Position numbers and translations under genes: made by a program. Positions 57,196 through 64,000 of a DNA stretch of 64,000 nucleotides are shown here, piece after piece. The DNA is taken from NCBI RefSeq assembly GCF_014654365.1, contig NZ_BNAY01000004.1, forward strand, positions 310,001-374,000. Reading direction: 5' to 3'. The notes beneath the pieces are model-generated. The model ran no database searches and was not told the origin of the DNA. It saw only the letters and a list, made by a program, of their open reading frames with translations. Positions within the stretch are counted from its first letter, which is position 1, and each line of letters opens with the position of its first letter. The DNA comes from Amycolatopsis oliviviridis (lineage in GTDB: Bacteria > Actinomycetota > Actinomycetes > Mycobacteriales > Pseudonocardiaceae).

Positions 57196-58505
57196 GTTCC
57201 ACGACGGATCTGCGCCCCTACCTGCGCACCTTGGACGCGGAGACGCTGGCGGACCTGCTGCACGCCCAGGCTGAGCGTGACCCTGTGTTACGACAGTCCC
57301 TGGAGAACCGCTTCGTCACCCAGGGGAGTGACCTCGCCGAGGCGCACCGCCTCCTCGACACCGCCGTACTGGCGGGCAACGTCGAGTACGCCGCGAAGGT
57401 CGGCTCCGTTCTCGACACGCTGCAGCGCCTTCTCGACGCCGGCAGCCGGGCCGATCTCGCCCCGCTCGCCCGCCGGACCGTGGACGACATCAGCGAGATG
57501 CTGGAGCAGATCGACGACGCCTCGGGCGAGGTCGCCGACCGGCTGGACCGGGCCGTCGAGCTGTACGCGCGGGCCTGTGTCGCGCGCCCGCCGGATCCGG
57601 AGAGCCTGGCGAACTGGATCCTCGAAGTCGAGTTCGACGGCCCCGGCTGGCCGGCCATCGAGCTGGCGGACTTCGCCTCCGCCTTGGGGGACAAGGGTAT
57701 CGCGCGGATAAAGTCCACTGTGGACACCGTGCTGGCGGAGCAGCCGTCCGGTGTGAAACGCGAGACGGCCGAGCGGTTGCGCGAGGAGCTGGCGGAGGTG
57801 TCCGGCGACGTCGACGCGCTCGTCGCGATCCTCGCCGCCAAACCGCCGCGGGTCGACGTGAGCCTCAAGATCGTGCGCGTGCTGCGCGCGGCGGGACGGC
57901 ACAGCGAGGCCATCGCGCACGCGGCGCGGGCGCTCACGCACGACAAGAAGGAGGAGGCGCCGCCGGTCGAGGAGGAGCCGGTTCCCTTGTCGCGCAAGGA
58001 GTTCGACGAGAAGCCCGGGGCCGCGACCTATCTCGCCCTGCGCGAGGAGACACGGGAAACGGGGCGGTGGGTCGCGCAGCGGAAGACCGCGCTGGCCCGG
58101 TTGCGGGAGCTCGCCGCCGGGGGCACGGAGGCCGCCGACGAACTCGTCCGGGCGTTGCTCGGCGAGGACCGCGCCGACGAGGCCTGGCGAGCGGCGGTCC
58201 GTTTCGAGGCCTCTTTGGCGGTGCGCGTCGAACTCGCGGATTCGCGTTCCGTCGCCCATCCGGCGGAAACAATTCCCGTCTATCGGGACCATGTCGAAGA
58301 ATTGATCACGCACAGGGATCCGAACTCCTATCGCGAAGCTGCCCGGCAGCTGCGCAAACTGCGCACGGTCCACAAAAAGGCCGGTACGGCTGAAGAATTC
58401 AGCTCCTACCTCGGCAACCTGGTGGAAATACACAAACGCAAGACGCGGCTGATCGCCGAGGTCAAGGCGGCGAGAATCGCGATTCCGAAACCGGTCAAGG
58501 CGTAA
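57192..58505 (+). CDS. Helical-repeat protein, DUF6880-like
   Basis: 437 residues from GTG 57192, overlapping the previous stop by 4 bp. It begins TTDLRPYLRTLDAETLADLL and continues with HEAT/TPR-like helical pairs (DTAVLAGNVEYAAKVGSVLD, RLREELAEVSGDVDALVAIL, RLRELAAGGTEAADELVRAL). The N-terminal layout resembles DUF6880/SWIM-associated proteins of actinobacteria, but no SWIM zinc finger is present. Soluble. Function unknown. Spacing ties it to the sensor protein upstream. Confidence 0.55.
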   Translation: MSSTTDLRPYLRTLDAETLADLLHAQAERDPVLRQSLENRFVTQGSDLAEAHRLLDTAVLAGNVEYAAKVGSVLDTLQRLLDAGSRADLAPLARRTVDDISEMLEQIDDASGEVADRLDRAVELYARACVARPPDPESLANWILEVEFDGPGWPAIELADFASALGDKGIARIKSTVDTVLAEQPSGVKRETAERLREELAEVSGDVDALVAILAAKPPRVDVSLKIVRVLRAAGRHSEAIAHAARALTHDKKEEAPPVEEEPVPLSRKEFDEKPGAATYLALREETRETGRWVAQRKTALARLRELAAGGTEAADELVRALLGEDRADEAWRAAVRFEASLAVRVELADSRSVAHPAETIPVYRDHVEELITHRDPNSYREAARQLRKLRTVHKKAGTAEEFSSYLGNLVEIHKRKTRLIAEVKAARIAIPKPVKA

Positions 58506-58704
58506 CCGCTTCCGGCGCCGGTCGTTATTCGAAGCGAACCGAGGAAAATCGGACTGAAAAGGTCGAGCCATACGGGCGGGCCGTCGAAGTCGCGGTGGTC
58601 CTGAACCGGTGTCCGCCCGCGCCCTCCCCGCGACCTGGACCCCGTGTTACGCGCCCAGGACCACCGCGACGAGCCCGATCGGGTCCGCGTGCAAACATGT
58701 CGCC

Positions 58705-60261
58705 ATGAGTCCGGTCAGTCGTGCCCGCAAGAAGGCAGCTCAGCCCTCCACCCCGAGTGTGACGGGCCTTTTCAAGGACGTCCTCCGGGACTTCTCGACC
58801 CTCGGTGCCGAACCCGGGGTGCTCGACGTCGAGTTGCTGACCTCCGAGGTGCTCGGTCAGTGGTGGGAGATCGAGGTCGAAGAGGACGAGACGCCGCTGG
58901 GCATGGAGCTCATCGCGTTCGCCGAGCGGAAGATCACCCCGGCCGCGGCCGCGCTGCTCGCCGGGCTGCGGGTCTTCGCCGAGACCGAAGAGGAGCGCGA
59001 GGCGGCGGCCGCCGCGCTGAACACCGTGCTGGGCCGCGGGATCCCGGAGCCGGAGTGGGCCGCGGACCTGGCCGCGGTGACCGTCGGGGACTGCTGGCGG
59101 ACCGGTGACGTCTTCGGCGACGAATCCTCCCTGCTCTGTGTCTTCTCCCGCGGCGGCGTCGAGCACGGCCTGCTCGCGCTGGTCGACTTCACCGAGGGTG
59201 GCCGGATCCGCGACGTCGTCGTTGTCGACAAGCCGCAGGACGTCCTGGCCGAGATGCGGCAGCAGGCCGCCGACGACCCGGACCTGGTCACGCTGGAGCG
59301 GGTGCTGCCCGAGCGTGCCCACCAGTTGCTCGCGGACGGGCTGGCCGCGACGGACGTCGTCGAGGAGCCCGACGTCAGCGAGGACTACGCGCGGTTCCAC
59401 GCGCTCGCGCTGGCTTGGATCCGGACGCTTCCCGCCCCCGAGCCTTCGCCCGAGATCACCGAATGGCCCGAGCAGGTCCGCGAAGAGGTCGTCGCCGACT
59501 TCATCGGGTCCGGGCTCGTGGAGGACACGGACGCGACGCGGTTCTACGCGCGCCTGCTCGTCGACCACGGCTGCGAGACCGAGCCGGGCAGCCCGCTGCG
59601 CGTCGGCCCCGAGAAGCTCGCCCGGTTCCTCGAATCGCTGCTGGACGGCGAGTTCGAGGTCGACGAGGCGTACGAGGACGCGCTGGAGCCCGCGCTGCTC
59701 GGCTGGGTCACCTGGGCCGCCGACCGCGCCGGGCTCCCCGAGGCCGCGCGCGTGGCGCTGCTGGAGAGCGCGACCGAGTTCCTGGAGGAGTTCGCGCAGG
59801 ACGAGGACTCCGCGCTCGACGTCTACTTCGACGGTTCCGAGGGGATCGAAGACCCGGCGGAACTCGCGGAGGCGCTCGCGCGCCGGATGTTCGCCGTGCC
59901 GACGGTCTACACCGAGATCGGCGACGAGGAGCTGGAGCTCGAACCCGCCGATCCCGAACAGCGCCGCCTGCTGGTGATCGGCGAGCACCCCGAGTACCAC
60001 GAGGCGCTGGCCGAGGAGACCTTCGACGGTGAGCCGAGGATGCGGCTCGCGCTCAAGACCACGATCGTCGACCAGCTCTGGGCCGACGAGCCCGCCGAGG
60101 TCTGGCAGGCCGCGCGCCGGCTGAGCGAGACCGGGCTGGAGCGCGACGACGTCTTCGACCGCCTCGTCGACGCCTTGGCCGCCCAGCTGACCGAGGCCGG
60201 CGAACACGAGATGGACTACGACGTCGACGACTACCGGAAGGCGCTCGACGAGCTGTCCTGA
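58705..60261 (+). CDS. Large acidic protein of unknown function
   Basis: 518 residues from ATG 58705 (MSPVSRARKKAAQ). Very acidic through most of its length (VEEDETPLGMELIAF, EFEVDEAYEDALEPALLG). The central segment GDCWRTGDVFGDESSLLCVF resembles the same region of the protein at 52066. The last 90 residues (GEHPEYHEALAEETF, RLALKTTIVDQLWADEPAEV) recall DUF1841 proteins (H-P-x-Y/H...Q-L...D-x-P). I assign no function. An upstream 199-bp gap (58506-58704) holds nothing recognisable. Confidence 0.7.
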   Translation: MSPVSRARKKAAQPSTPSVTGLFKDVLRDFSTLGAEPGVLDVELLTSEVLGQWWEIEVEEDETPLGMELIAFAERKITPAAAALLAGLRVFAETEEEREAAAAALNTVLGRGIPEPEWAADLAAVTVGDCWRTGDVFGDESSLLCVFSRGGVEHGLLALVDFTEGGRIRDVVVVDKPQDVLAEMRQQAADDPDLVTLERVLPERAHQLLADGLAATDVVEEPDVSEDYARFHALALAWIRTLPAPEPSPEITEWPEQVREEVVADFIGSGLVEDTDATRFYARLLVDHGCETEPGSPLRVGPEKLARFLESLLDGEFEVDEAYEDALEPALLGWVTWAADRAGLPEAARVALLESATEFLEEFAQDEDSALDVYFDGSEGIEDPAELAEALARRMFAVPTVYTEIGDEELELEPADPEQRRLLVIGEHPEYHEALAEETFDGEPRMRLALKTTIVDQLWADEPAEVWQAARRLSETGLERDDVFDRLVDALAAQLTEAGEHEMDYDVDDYRKALDELS

Positions 60262-60296
60262 CGCCCCCGTTCCCGCCGGTCACCCCTCTCTTGATC

Positions 60297-60332
60297 TTGC
60301 CAACCCCACCCAATCCGTCTAGTCTGTCTAGA
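60297..60332 (+). promoter_or_regulatory. Leaderless promoter and operator of the toxin-antitoxin pair
   Basis: TTGCCA (60297-60302) and TAGTCT (60320-60325) are -35 and -10 elements with a 17-bp spacer; the predicted transcription start is the A of the antitoxin ATG (60332). TCTAG-n5-CTAGA (60318-60332) covers the -10 element and start codon and is the likely operator for the antitoxin. Confidence 0.65.
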
Positions 60333-60631
60333 TGGAAGCAGCAACCTGGCAAGTGCAGGACGCCAAGCAGCGGCTGAGCGAGCTGTTGCGCCGGGCCGCG
60401 GCCGAAGGGCCGCAGTTCGTCACCAAACATGGAGAGGAGGTGGCCGTGGTGCTGGACATCGCGGACTACCGCAGGCTGGCCGGAGGCGGTGAAGCCGTCG
60501 ATTTCAAACTCGTGCTGTCCGGTGAGCAGCACCATCCCGAATACGGGGAGGCGCTGGCCGACGTGCTGGAGGAGATCGCCGCCGAACGCGCGGAGGATCT
60601 GCCGAGGGATGTCGCGGAGGTGAGCGGGTGA
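60332..60631 (+). CDS. Phd/YefM-family antitoxin
   Basis: 99 residues from ATG 60332. The N-terminal 55 residues follow the Phd/YefM fold (WQVQDAKQRLSELLRRAAAE, FVTKHGEEVAVVLDIADYRRL) that dimerises and binds operator DNA. The acidic C-terminal part (EEIAAERAEDLPRDVAEVSG) would wrap and neutralise the PIN toxin. The stop overlaps the toxin start (GTGA), so both are translated together. Autorepression is expected through the TCTAG palindrome at the promoter. Confidence 0.9.
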   Translation: MEAATWQVQDAKQRLSELLRRAAAEGPQFVTKHGEEVAVVLDIADYRRLAGGGEAVDFKLVLSGEQHHPEYGEALADVLEEIAAERAEDLPRDVAEVSG

Positions 60632-61044
60632 GCTTTCTGCTGGACACGAACATCGTGTCCGAGGCCCGGCGCCGCACCCAGAACCCGGGTTTCGCCCGGT
60701 GGTGGGGCGGGGTGTCGTCGAGCAGGCTCTATTTGAGCGCGCTGACCGTGGGAGAGATCGAGAGGGGGATAAGCAAGCTCAGGCATCGAGGAGAGCGGGA
60801 CAGGGAACGTGCGGACGCGCTGGCCGGCTGGCTGGCCGGGCTCACCGCGCAGTTCTCGGAACGGATCCTTCCGGTGACCGCAGAGATCGCGGCCGAATGG
60901 GGCAGGCAGTACGCGCCGCGGAAAGTGCCGTCCATCGACGGGCTGATCGCCGCGACCGCCCGGGTCCACGAGCTCACCCTGGTCACCCGGAACCTCGCCG
61001 ACATGGCGGGCCTCGGGGCCCAGGTGCACAACCCGTTCGACTAG
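60628..61044 (+). CDS. PIN-domain (VapC-type) toxin
   Basis: 138 residues from GTG 60628. PIN ribonuclease: LLDTNIVSEARRR with the first catalytic Asp, LYLSALTVGEIERGI with the Glu near residue 42, VPSIDGLIAATARVHELTLV with the second Asp near 108 and TRNLADMAG with the last acidic site near 120. All acidic residues needed for Mg2+-dependent RNA cleavage are present, so it is probably functional. It pairs with the Phd antitoxin by a 4-bp overlap. A degraded relative lies at 21675. Confidence 0.92.
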   Translation: MSFLLDTNIVSEARRRTQNPGFARWWGGVSSSRLYLSALTVGEIERGISKLRHRGERDRERADALAGWLAGLTAQFSERILPVTAEIAAEWGRQYAPRKVPSIDGLIAATARVHELTLVTRNLADMAGLGAQVHNPFD

Positions 61045-61135
61045 TCCCTGGTGCGTCGCCGTGCCGAAGAACGGATCAAGACGTCCGGACGGCTTGATCG
61101 GACAGGTCCGGCGGGGCCGTGCTCAGCCCGGCCGT

Positions 61136-61231
61136 GCTTTCAGCCCAGCCTTGTTTCAGCCCAGCCTTGTTTCAGCCCTGCACCTGTTCAACCCTGTCCC
61201 TGTTCAACCCCGCCCCTGTTCAACCCAGTGG
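61136..61231. repeat. 16-bp tandem repeat, about six units
   Basis: Units of exactly 16 bp, drifting from TTGTTTCAGCCCAGCC to CCTGTTCAACCCCGCC, occur about six times in a row. The array overlaps the last codons of the minus-strand small gene at 61220 by about 11 bp. It has no spacers and is not a CRISPR array. Period 16 differs from a codon multiple, so it is not a protein repeat. Confidence 0.75.
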
Positions 61232-61390
61232 AGCCGCGGGAGTGCCCTTGCTCTCCGTGACTTGCGGCTTTTTCCGGCGACGGTCCCCGCGGGCGTCGTC
61301 GAAGTCGACGAAAAAGGTGCCGGCGGCCATGGCCACCAGGAGCGCGAGTCCGAGAATCGAGCCGACCCAGGTCAGGATGATCGAGAACAT
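61220..61390 (-). CDS. 56-residue single-pass membrane protein
   Basis: Starts at ATG 61390 with GGGAGGAGG 7 nt upstream, a strong signal for a real gene. One transmembrane helix (LTWVGSILGLALLVAMAAG) after a 6-residue N-terminus, then an acidic/basic stretch (FFVDFDDARGDRRRKKPQ) and a Ser/Pro tail. It resembles small regulatory or envelope-stabilising membrane peptides. No family is known to me. Its downstream end runs into the 16-bp tandem repeat. Confidence 0.7.
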   Translation of the reverse strand: MFSIILTWVGSILGLALLVAMAAGTFFVDFDDARGDRRRKKPQVTESKGTPAAPLG

Positions 61391-61719
61391 CGTGAGCCTC
61401 CTCCCTGCTCAAGGTCCCTTTCGAGACCTCTTGAACCCCTGACACAAGGGTCACCGCAGGGGGCTGTAGCCGGTATCGGCCAACCGGTTACACGTACTGA
61501 GCGTGGATCGGCCGATCGGCCGAGGAAAGCCGTCCGCCGGTCGCGGTGCGCGACAGACCGGTGACCGGAGCTCGCCGGTGGTGCGATGGCTGGTCCTTGT
61601 GAGGGAACCGCCGGAAATCGCCCGTGTGATCGGGTTCCGGTGAAGTGATCTTGGATGTCGCCGTGAACGCTCGCCGTGAGTAGAGATTCCGTGCGTGCCC
61701 GGCTACTCAGCGTCCCCGT
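61391..61719. other. Gene-free 329-bp region
   Basis: No convincing reading frame on either strand. It holds dyads such as ATCGGCCGATCGGCCGA near 61510-61526 and the promoter of the 56-residue protein gene, but no terminator with a T-run. Function not evident. Confidence 0.5.
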
Positions 61720-62652
61720 TCAGAGCTTGCGCAGCCGGACCCGGTTGATCGCGTGGTCGGCGTCCTTGCGGAGGACGAGGGTCGCCCGGGGCCGCGTCGG
61801 CTTGATGTTCTCCATCAGGTTCGGCTCGTTGATCGTGCGCCACAGGTGGCGCGCCTCGGCCCGGGCCTCGTCGTCCGGAAGCCCGGCGAAGTGGTGGAAG
61901 TGTGACGCAGGGTCCGCGAACGCGGTGTGCCGCAACTTGAGGAAGCGCTCGACGTACCAGCGTTCGATGTCGGTCGTCGCCGCGTCCACGTAGATCGAGA
62001 AGTCGAACAGATCGGAGACGCTGAGCCGGGGGCCGGGCTGGAGGACGTTCAGACCTTCGAGGATCAGGATGTCGGGTTGCTGAACGACCTGTTCCTCGTC
62101 GGGAAGGATGTCGTAGGCGAGGTGCGAGTACACCGGCGCGCTGACCCGTTCCGCCCCGGACTTGACCTCGGTGACGAACCGCAGCAGCGCCCGGCGGTCG
62201 TAGCTCTCCGGGAAGCCTTTGCGGTGCATGATCCCGCGCCGGACCAGTTCGGCCCGCGGGTGGAGGAACCCGTCGGTGGTGACCAGATCGACCCTGGGGT
62301 GATCCGGCCAGCGGGCGAGCAGGGTGCGCAGGATGCGCGCGGTGGTCGACTTGCCGACGGCGACGCTGCCGGCGATTCCGATGATGTACGGCACCTTGGT
62401 GCCCCGACTGTCTTCACCGAGAAAGGTGGTGGTGGCTTCGTACAATCGTTGCCGGGCGGCGACCTGGAGATTGATCAGCCGGGAGAGCGGCAGGTAGACC
62501 TCCGCGACCTCGGCCAGGTCGACCTGTTCGCCGAGACCGCGCAGCCGCAGCAGTTCCGCGGCCGTCAGTGGCAGGGGAGTCGACCTGCGCAGCTCGCGCC
62601 ACTGCTCACGGTGCAGCTCGACGTAGGGACTGAGCTCACGGACCCGCGGCAT
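61720..62652 (-). CDS. coaA: Pantothenate kinase type I
   Basis: 310 residues from ATG 62652. First enzyme of coenzyme A synthesis, phosphorylating pantothenate with ATP. The Walker A GIAGSVAVGKSTTARIL near 95-111 and the type I pattern (VDLVTTDGFLHPRAELV, KGFPESYDRRALLRF, ILEGLNVLQPG) are clear. The catalytic and pantothenate-binding Asp/Tyr residues in LVTTDGFL and APVYSHLAYDI are present. Length matches E. coli CoaA. It stands alone. The minus-strand upstream gap of 157 bp up to the macro-domain gene includes its promoter. Confidence 0.95.
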   Translation of the reverse strand: MPRVRELSPYVELHREQWRELRRSTPLPLTAAELLRLRGLGEQVDLAEVAEVYLPLSRLINLQVAARQRLYEATTTFLGEDSRGTKVPYIIGIAGSVAVGKSTTARILRTLLARWPDHPRVDLVTTDGFLHPRAELVRRGIMHRKGFPESYDRRALLRFVTEVKSGAERVSAPVYSHLAYDILPDEEQVVQQPDILILEGLNVLQPGPRLSVSDLFDFSIYVDAATTDIERWYVERFLKLRHTAFADPASHFHHFAGLPDDEARAEARHLWRTINEPNLMENIKPTRPRATLVLRKDADHAINRVRLRKL

Positions 62653-62809
62653 CGCACACTCCTCGCCCGTCGCCTGCGCTGGCGCCGTACAAAACCGTGT
62701 TGACGAGTTCTCGGCGGGTGAACGTGCCGCGAACCGGATGAAGCCGCTTTAACGGTAGGGCTTACGGCTCGTGAACGCGCTTCGATGTGATGTACCCCGC
62801 TTCGGGGCG

Positions 62810-63451
62810 TTACCGTCCGTTACGAGGGCGGCCGGGGGTGAAGACCTCGTCCCACGCGGCGGCGACCTGCCGGGCGCAGGAGGCGGGCGCGACCCCGCCG
62901 ACGCCGGTACCGAGTCCGGGCATCGCGATCGTGTGCACCAGATCCCGGATCCGGCCCTGGTCGACCCGGCCGTCGCGCCACTGCTGGAAGACCGCCCTGG
63001 CGGCCAGGTACGGGTGCACGGTGTCGCGCGGGAGGCTTTCGCCGGGTTCGCGCATCGTCGGCGCGCTGATCAGCCAAGCGGGTTCCGCCTCGCCGGTGGG
63101 CACGATCACCGCTTCGCCGATCGGGAGTTCCCCGCCGTGGTAGGCGAGGACGGCGCTGCGCACGTTCTGCTCGACGTCGGGGTAGGCGCGGGCGTAGACG
63201 GCGTCGATGCCGCCGCGCATCCAGCCGTAGGAGTTCGCGGGGCTGACGACGGCCTGGGCGACGACGTCGAGAACGGACCCGCGGTGCACGAAGACCCGGC
63301 CGTCCACAGTGTCCGCGACGGTGGTCCAGGCTTCGGCGAGCAGGTCATCGACGGCGCACAGCACCAGCTCCGGAGTGGGACGGTCCGGCAGGGGAGCGAA
63401 AGCGGAGCCGACATCCTCTCGGCCGGTGTGCGTGCCCGGTTCGGCGGTCAC
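62810..63451 (-). CDS. Macro-domain (ADP-ribose-binding/hydrolase) protein
   Basis: 213 residues from GTG/ATG-type start at 63451 (GTG). The macro-domain core is VVSPANSYGWMRGGIDAVYA near residue 60-80: the conserved Asn and Gly of the ADP-ribose pocket are present, with the GGID variant of the usual GGGVD. A C-terminal part with VHTIAMPGLGTGVGG closes the pocket. It probably binds or removes ADP-ribose, as in repair or toxin counteraction. No ADP-ribosyltransferase is adjacent. Confidence 0.82.
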   Translation of the reverse strand: MTAEPGTHTGREDVGSAFAPLPDRPTPELVLCAVDDLLAEAWTTVADTVDGRVFVHRGSVLDVVAQAVVSPANSYGWMRGGIDAVYARAYPDVEQNVRSAVLAYHGGELPIGEAVIVPTGEAEPAWLISAPTMREPGESLPRDTVHPYLAARAVFQQWRDGRVDQGRIRDLVHTIAMPGLGTGVGGVAPASCARQVAAAWDEVFTPGRPRNGR

Positions 63452-63548
63452 GCCCTAAGCATGGCAAAAAAAGCCACCCGGCGTAACCGGTGCGCGTACC
63501 GGCTGTCCGAGTGAAAGTCGCCACCCGCGGCGTGCGTAATCTGGCGGG

Positions 63549-64000
63549 GTGTCACGGATCGCCTACTTCGGCCCCCAGGGAACCTTCACCGAACAGGCCG
63601 CGCGCCGGCTCGCCCCCGGCGAGGAGCTGATCCCGGCCGAGACCATCCCGGCGGCACTGGCCGCGGTGCGCTCGGGCGCGGCCGACGCGGCCTGCGTCCC
63701 GATCGAGAACTCCGTGGAGGGCGCGGTCACCGCCACCCTTGACAGCCTGAGCGAGGCCGAACCGCTCGTCGCGGTGGCGGAGGCGCTGCTGCCGGTCCAC
63801 TTCAGCGTGCTGACGCGTCCGGGCACGACCGAGATCCGCACCGTGGCGAGCCATCCGCACGCGCTCGCCCAGGTCCGGCACTGGGTCGAGGCGAACCTGC
63901 CCGGCGCCCATCCGGTCGCGACGTCGTCCACCGCCGCGGCCGCGGTCGCGGTAGACGCGGGAGAGTTCGACGCCGCCGTCACCGCGCCGGTCGCCGTCGA
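63549..64000 (+). CDS. pheA: Prephenate dehydratase (N-terminal part, cut by window end)
   Basis: GTG 63549 opens a frame (SRIAYFGPQGTFTEQAARRL) with 150 codons before the window edge. The conserved YFGPQGTFTE start of bacterial prephenate dehydratases is followed by ACVPIENSVEGAVTATLDSL near 55-75, which forms part of the active site, and SHPHALAQVRHW near 105. The enzyme makes phenylpyruvate in phenylalanine synthesis. The catalytic Thr-Arg-Phe region and the ACT domain lie beyond the window. Confidence 0.93.
   Translation, partial: MSRIAYFGPQGTFTEQAARRLAPGEELIPAETIPAALAAVRSGAADAACVPIENSVEGAVTATLDSLSEAEPLVAVAEALLPVHFSVLTRPGTTEIRTVASHPHALAQVRHWVEANLPGAHPVATSSTAAAAVAVDAGEFDAAVTAPVAV

Noticed and set aside
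61136..61231. CRISPR array
   Set aside because: Repeats are 16 bp, directly abutting and drifting, with no spacers and no cas genes.

Overview
The window is about 70% G+C with codon use typical of a high-GC actinomycete. The gene set (coenzyme F420-type oxidoreductase, class F sortase, DUF5926, DUF4328, Excalibur protein, fused CydDC, DevR-type regulator, IdeR/DtxR-type iron boxes) points to a Pseudonocardiales chromosome, most likely Amycolatopsis or a close relative. There is no phage, integrase, transposase or CRISPR array. It reads as ordinary chromosome with small accessory patches. Two families of long, near-perfect palindromes are scattered between genes.

Layout. 1-4.4 kb: a cut-off membrane protein, two unknown proteins, then a patch of unlinked immunity-type or orphan domains (DUF2716, Imm7, DUF4262) and a YiaA/B protein. 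4.4-6.6 kb: a large polytopic membrane protein and tRNA-Gly(GCC), both on the minus strand. 6.8-11 kb: an ECF-type sigma factor fused to a zinc-finger/membrane tail, an Fpg/Nei glycosylase and a secreted serine hydrolase. 11.1-19.9 kb: a carboxylate-uptake region with a LytS-like kinase, a LytTR regulator, two sodium:solute symporters and DUF485-type partners; an S49 peptidase and a secreted GH16 glucanase sit between kinase and regulator. 20-26.5 kb: rhodanese, DUF4328, a PIN-toxin relic, a cytochrome P450 just downstream of a His-rich small peptide gene, DUF5926, DUF952, and a SigE-type sigma/anti-sigma pair. 26.5-30.7 kb: ferritin, arginine deiminase, a CPBP protease, a PPOX oxidoreductase and a DUF2470 protein; the ferritin and DUF2470 genes carry iron-box sequences upstream. 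30.7-35.4 kb: a tandem pair of paralogous membrane proteins and a membrane-anchored solute-binding/VWA protein with its partner. 35.5-38.3 kb: homogentisate dioxygenase opposite an unknown gene and an IclR regulator. 38.3-40.8 kb: DUF998, a GDT1-type cation exporter and an S41 protease.

40.8-52 kb is the most coherent block: cydA-cydB-cydDC (cytochrome bd and its assembly transporter), a GAF histidine kinase overlapping the end of cydDC, and 3.2 kb further on a DevR/DosR-like regulator. A palindrome resembling a DosR box lies 56 bp upstream of cydA, so this looks like an oxygen-responsive respiratory module. An Excalibur protein/sortase pair, a phosphatase-fold protein and a secreted HAD phosphatase lie between kinase and regulator. 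52-64 kb: an unknown protein flanked by short direct repeats, a secreted M14 carboxypeptidase, a MazG-like pyrophosphohydrolase, a kinase-less NIT-type sensor, two large unknown acidic proteins, a Phd/VapC toxin-antitoxin pair with an apparent leaderless promoter, a 56-residue membrane protein, pantothenate kinase, a macro-domain protein and the start of prephenate dehydratase.

Most interesting leads: the His-rich peptide/P450 pair; the 54-bp palindrome carrying two iron boxes upstream of ferritin; the DosR-like box and DnaA-box cluster in the cyd locus; and the two palindrome families, one member of which appears inside the cydDC reading frame.
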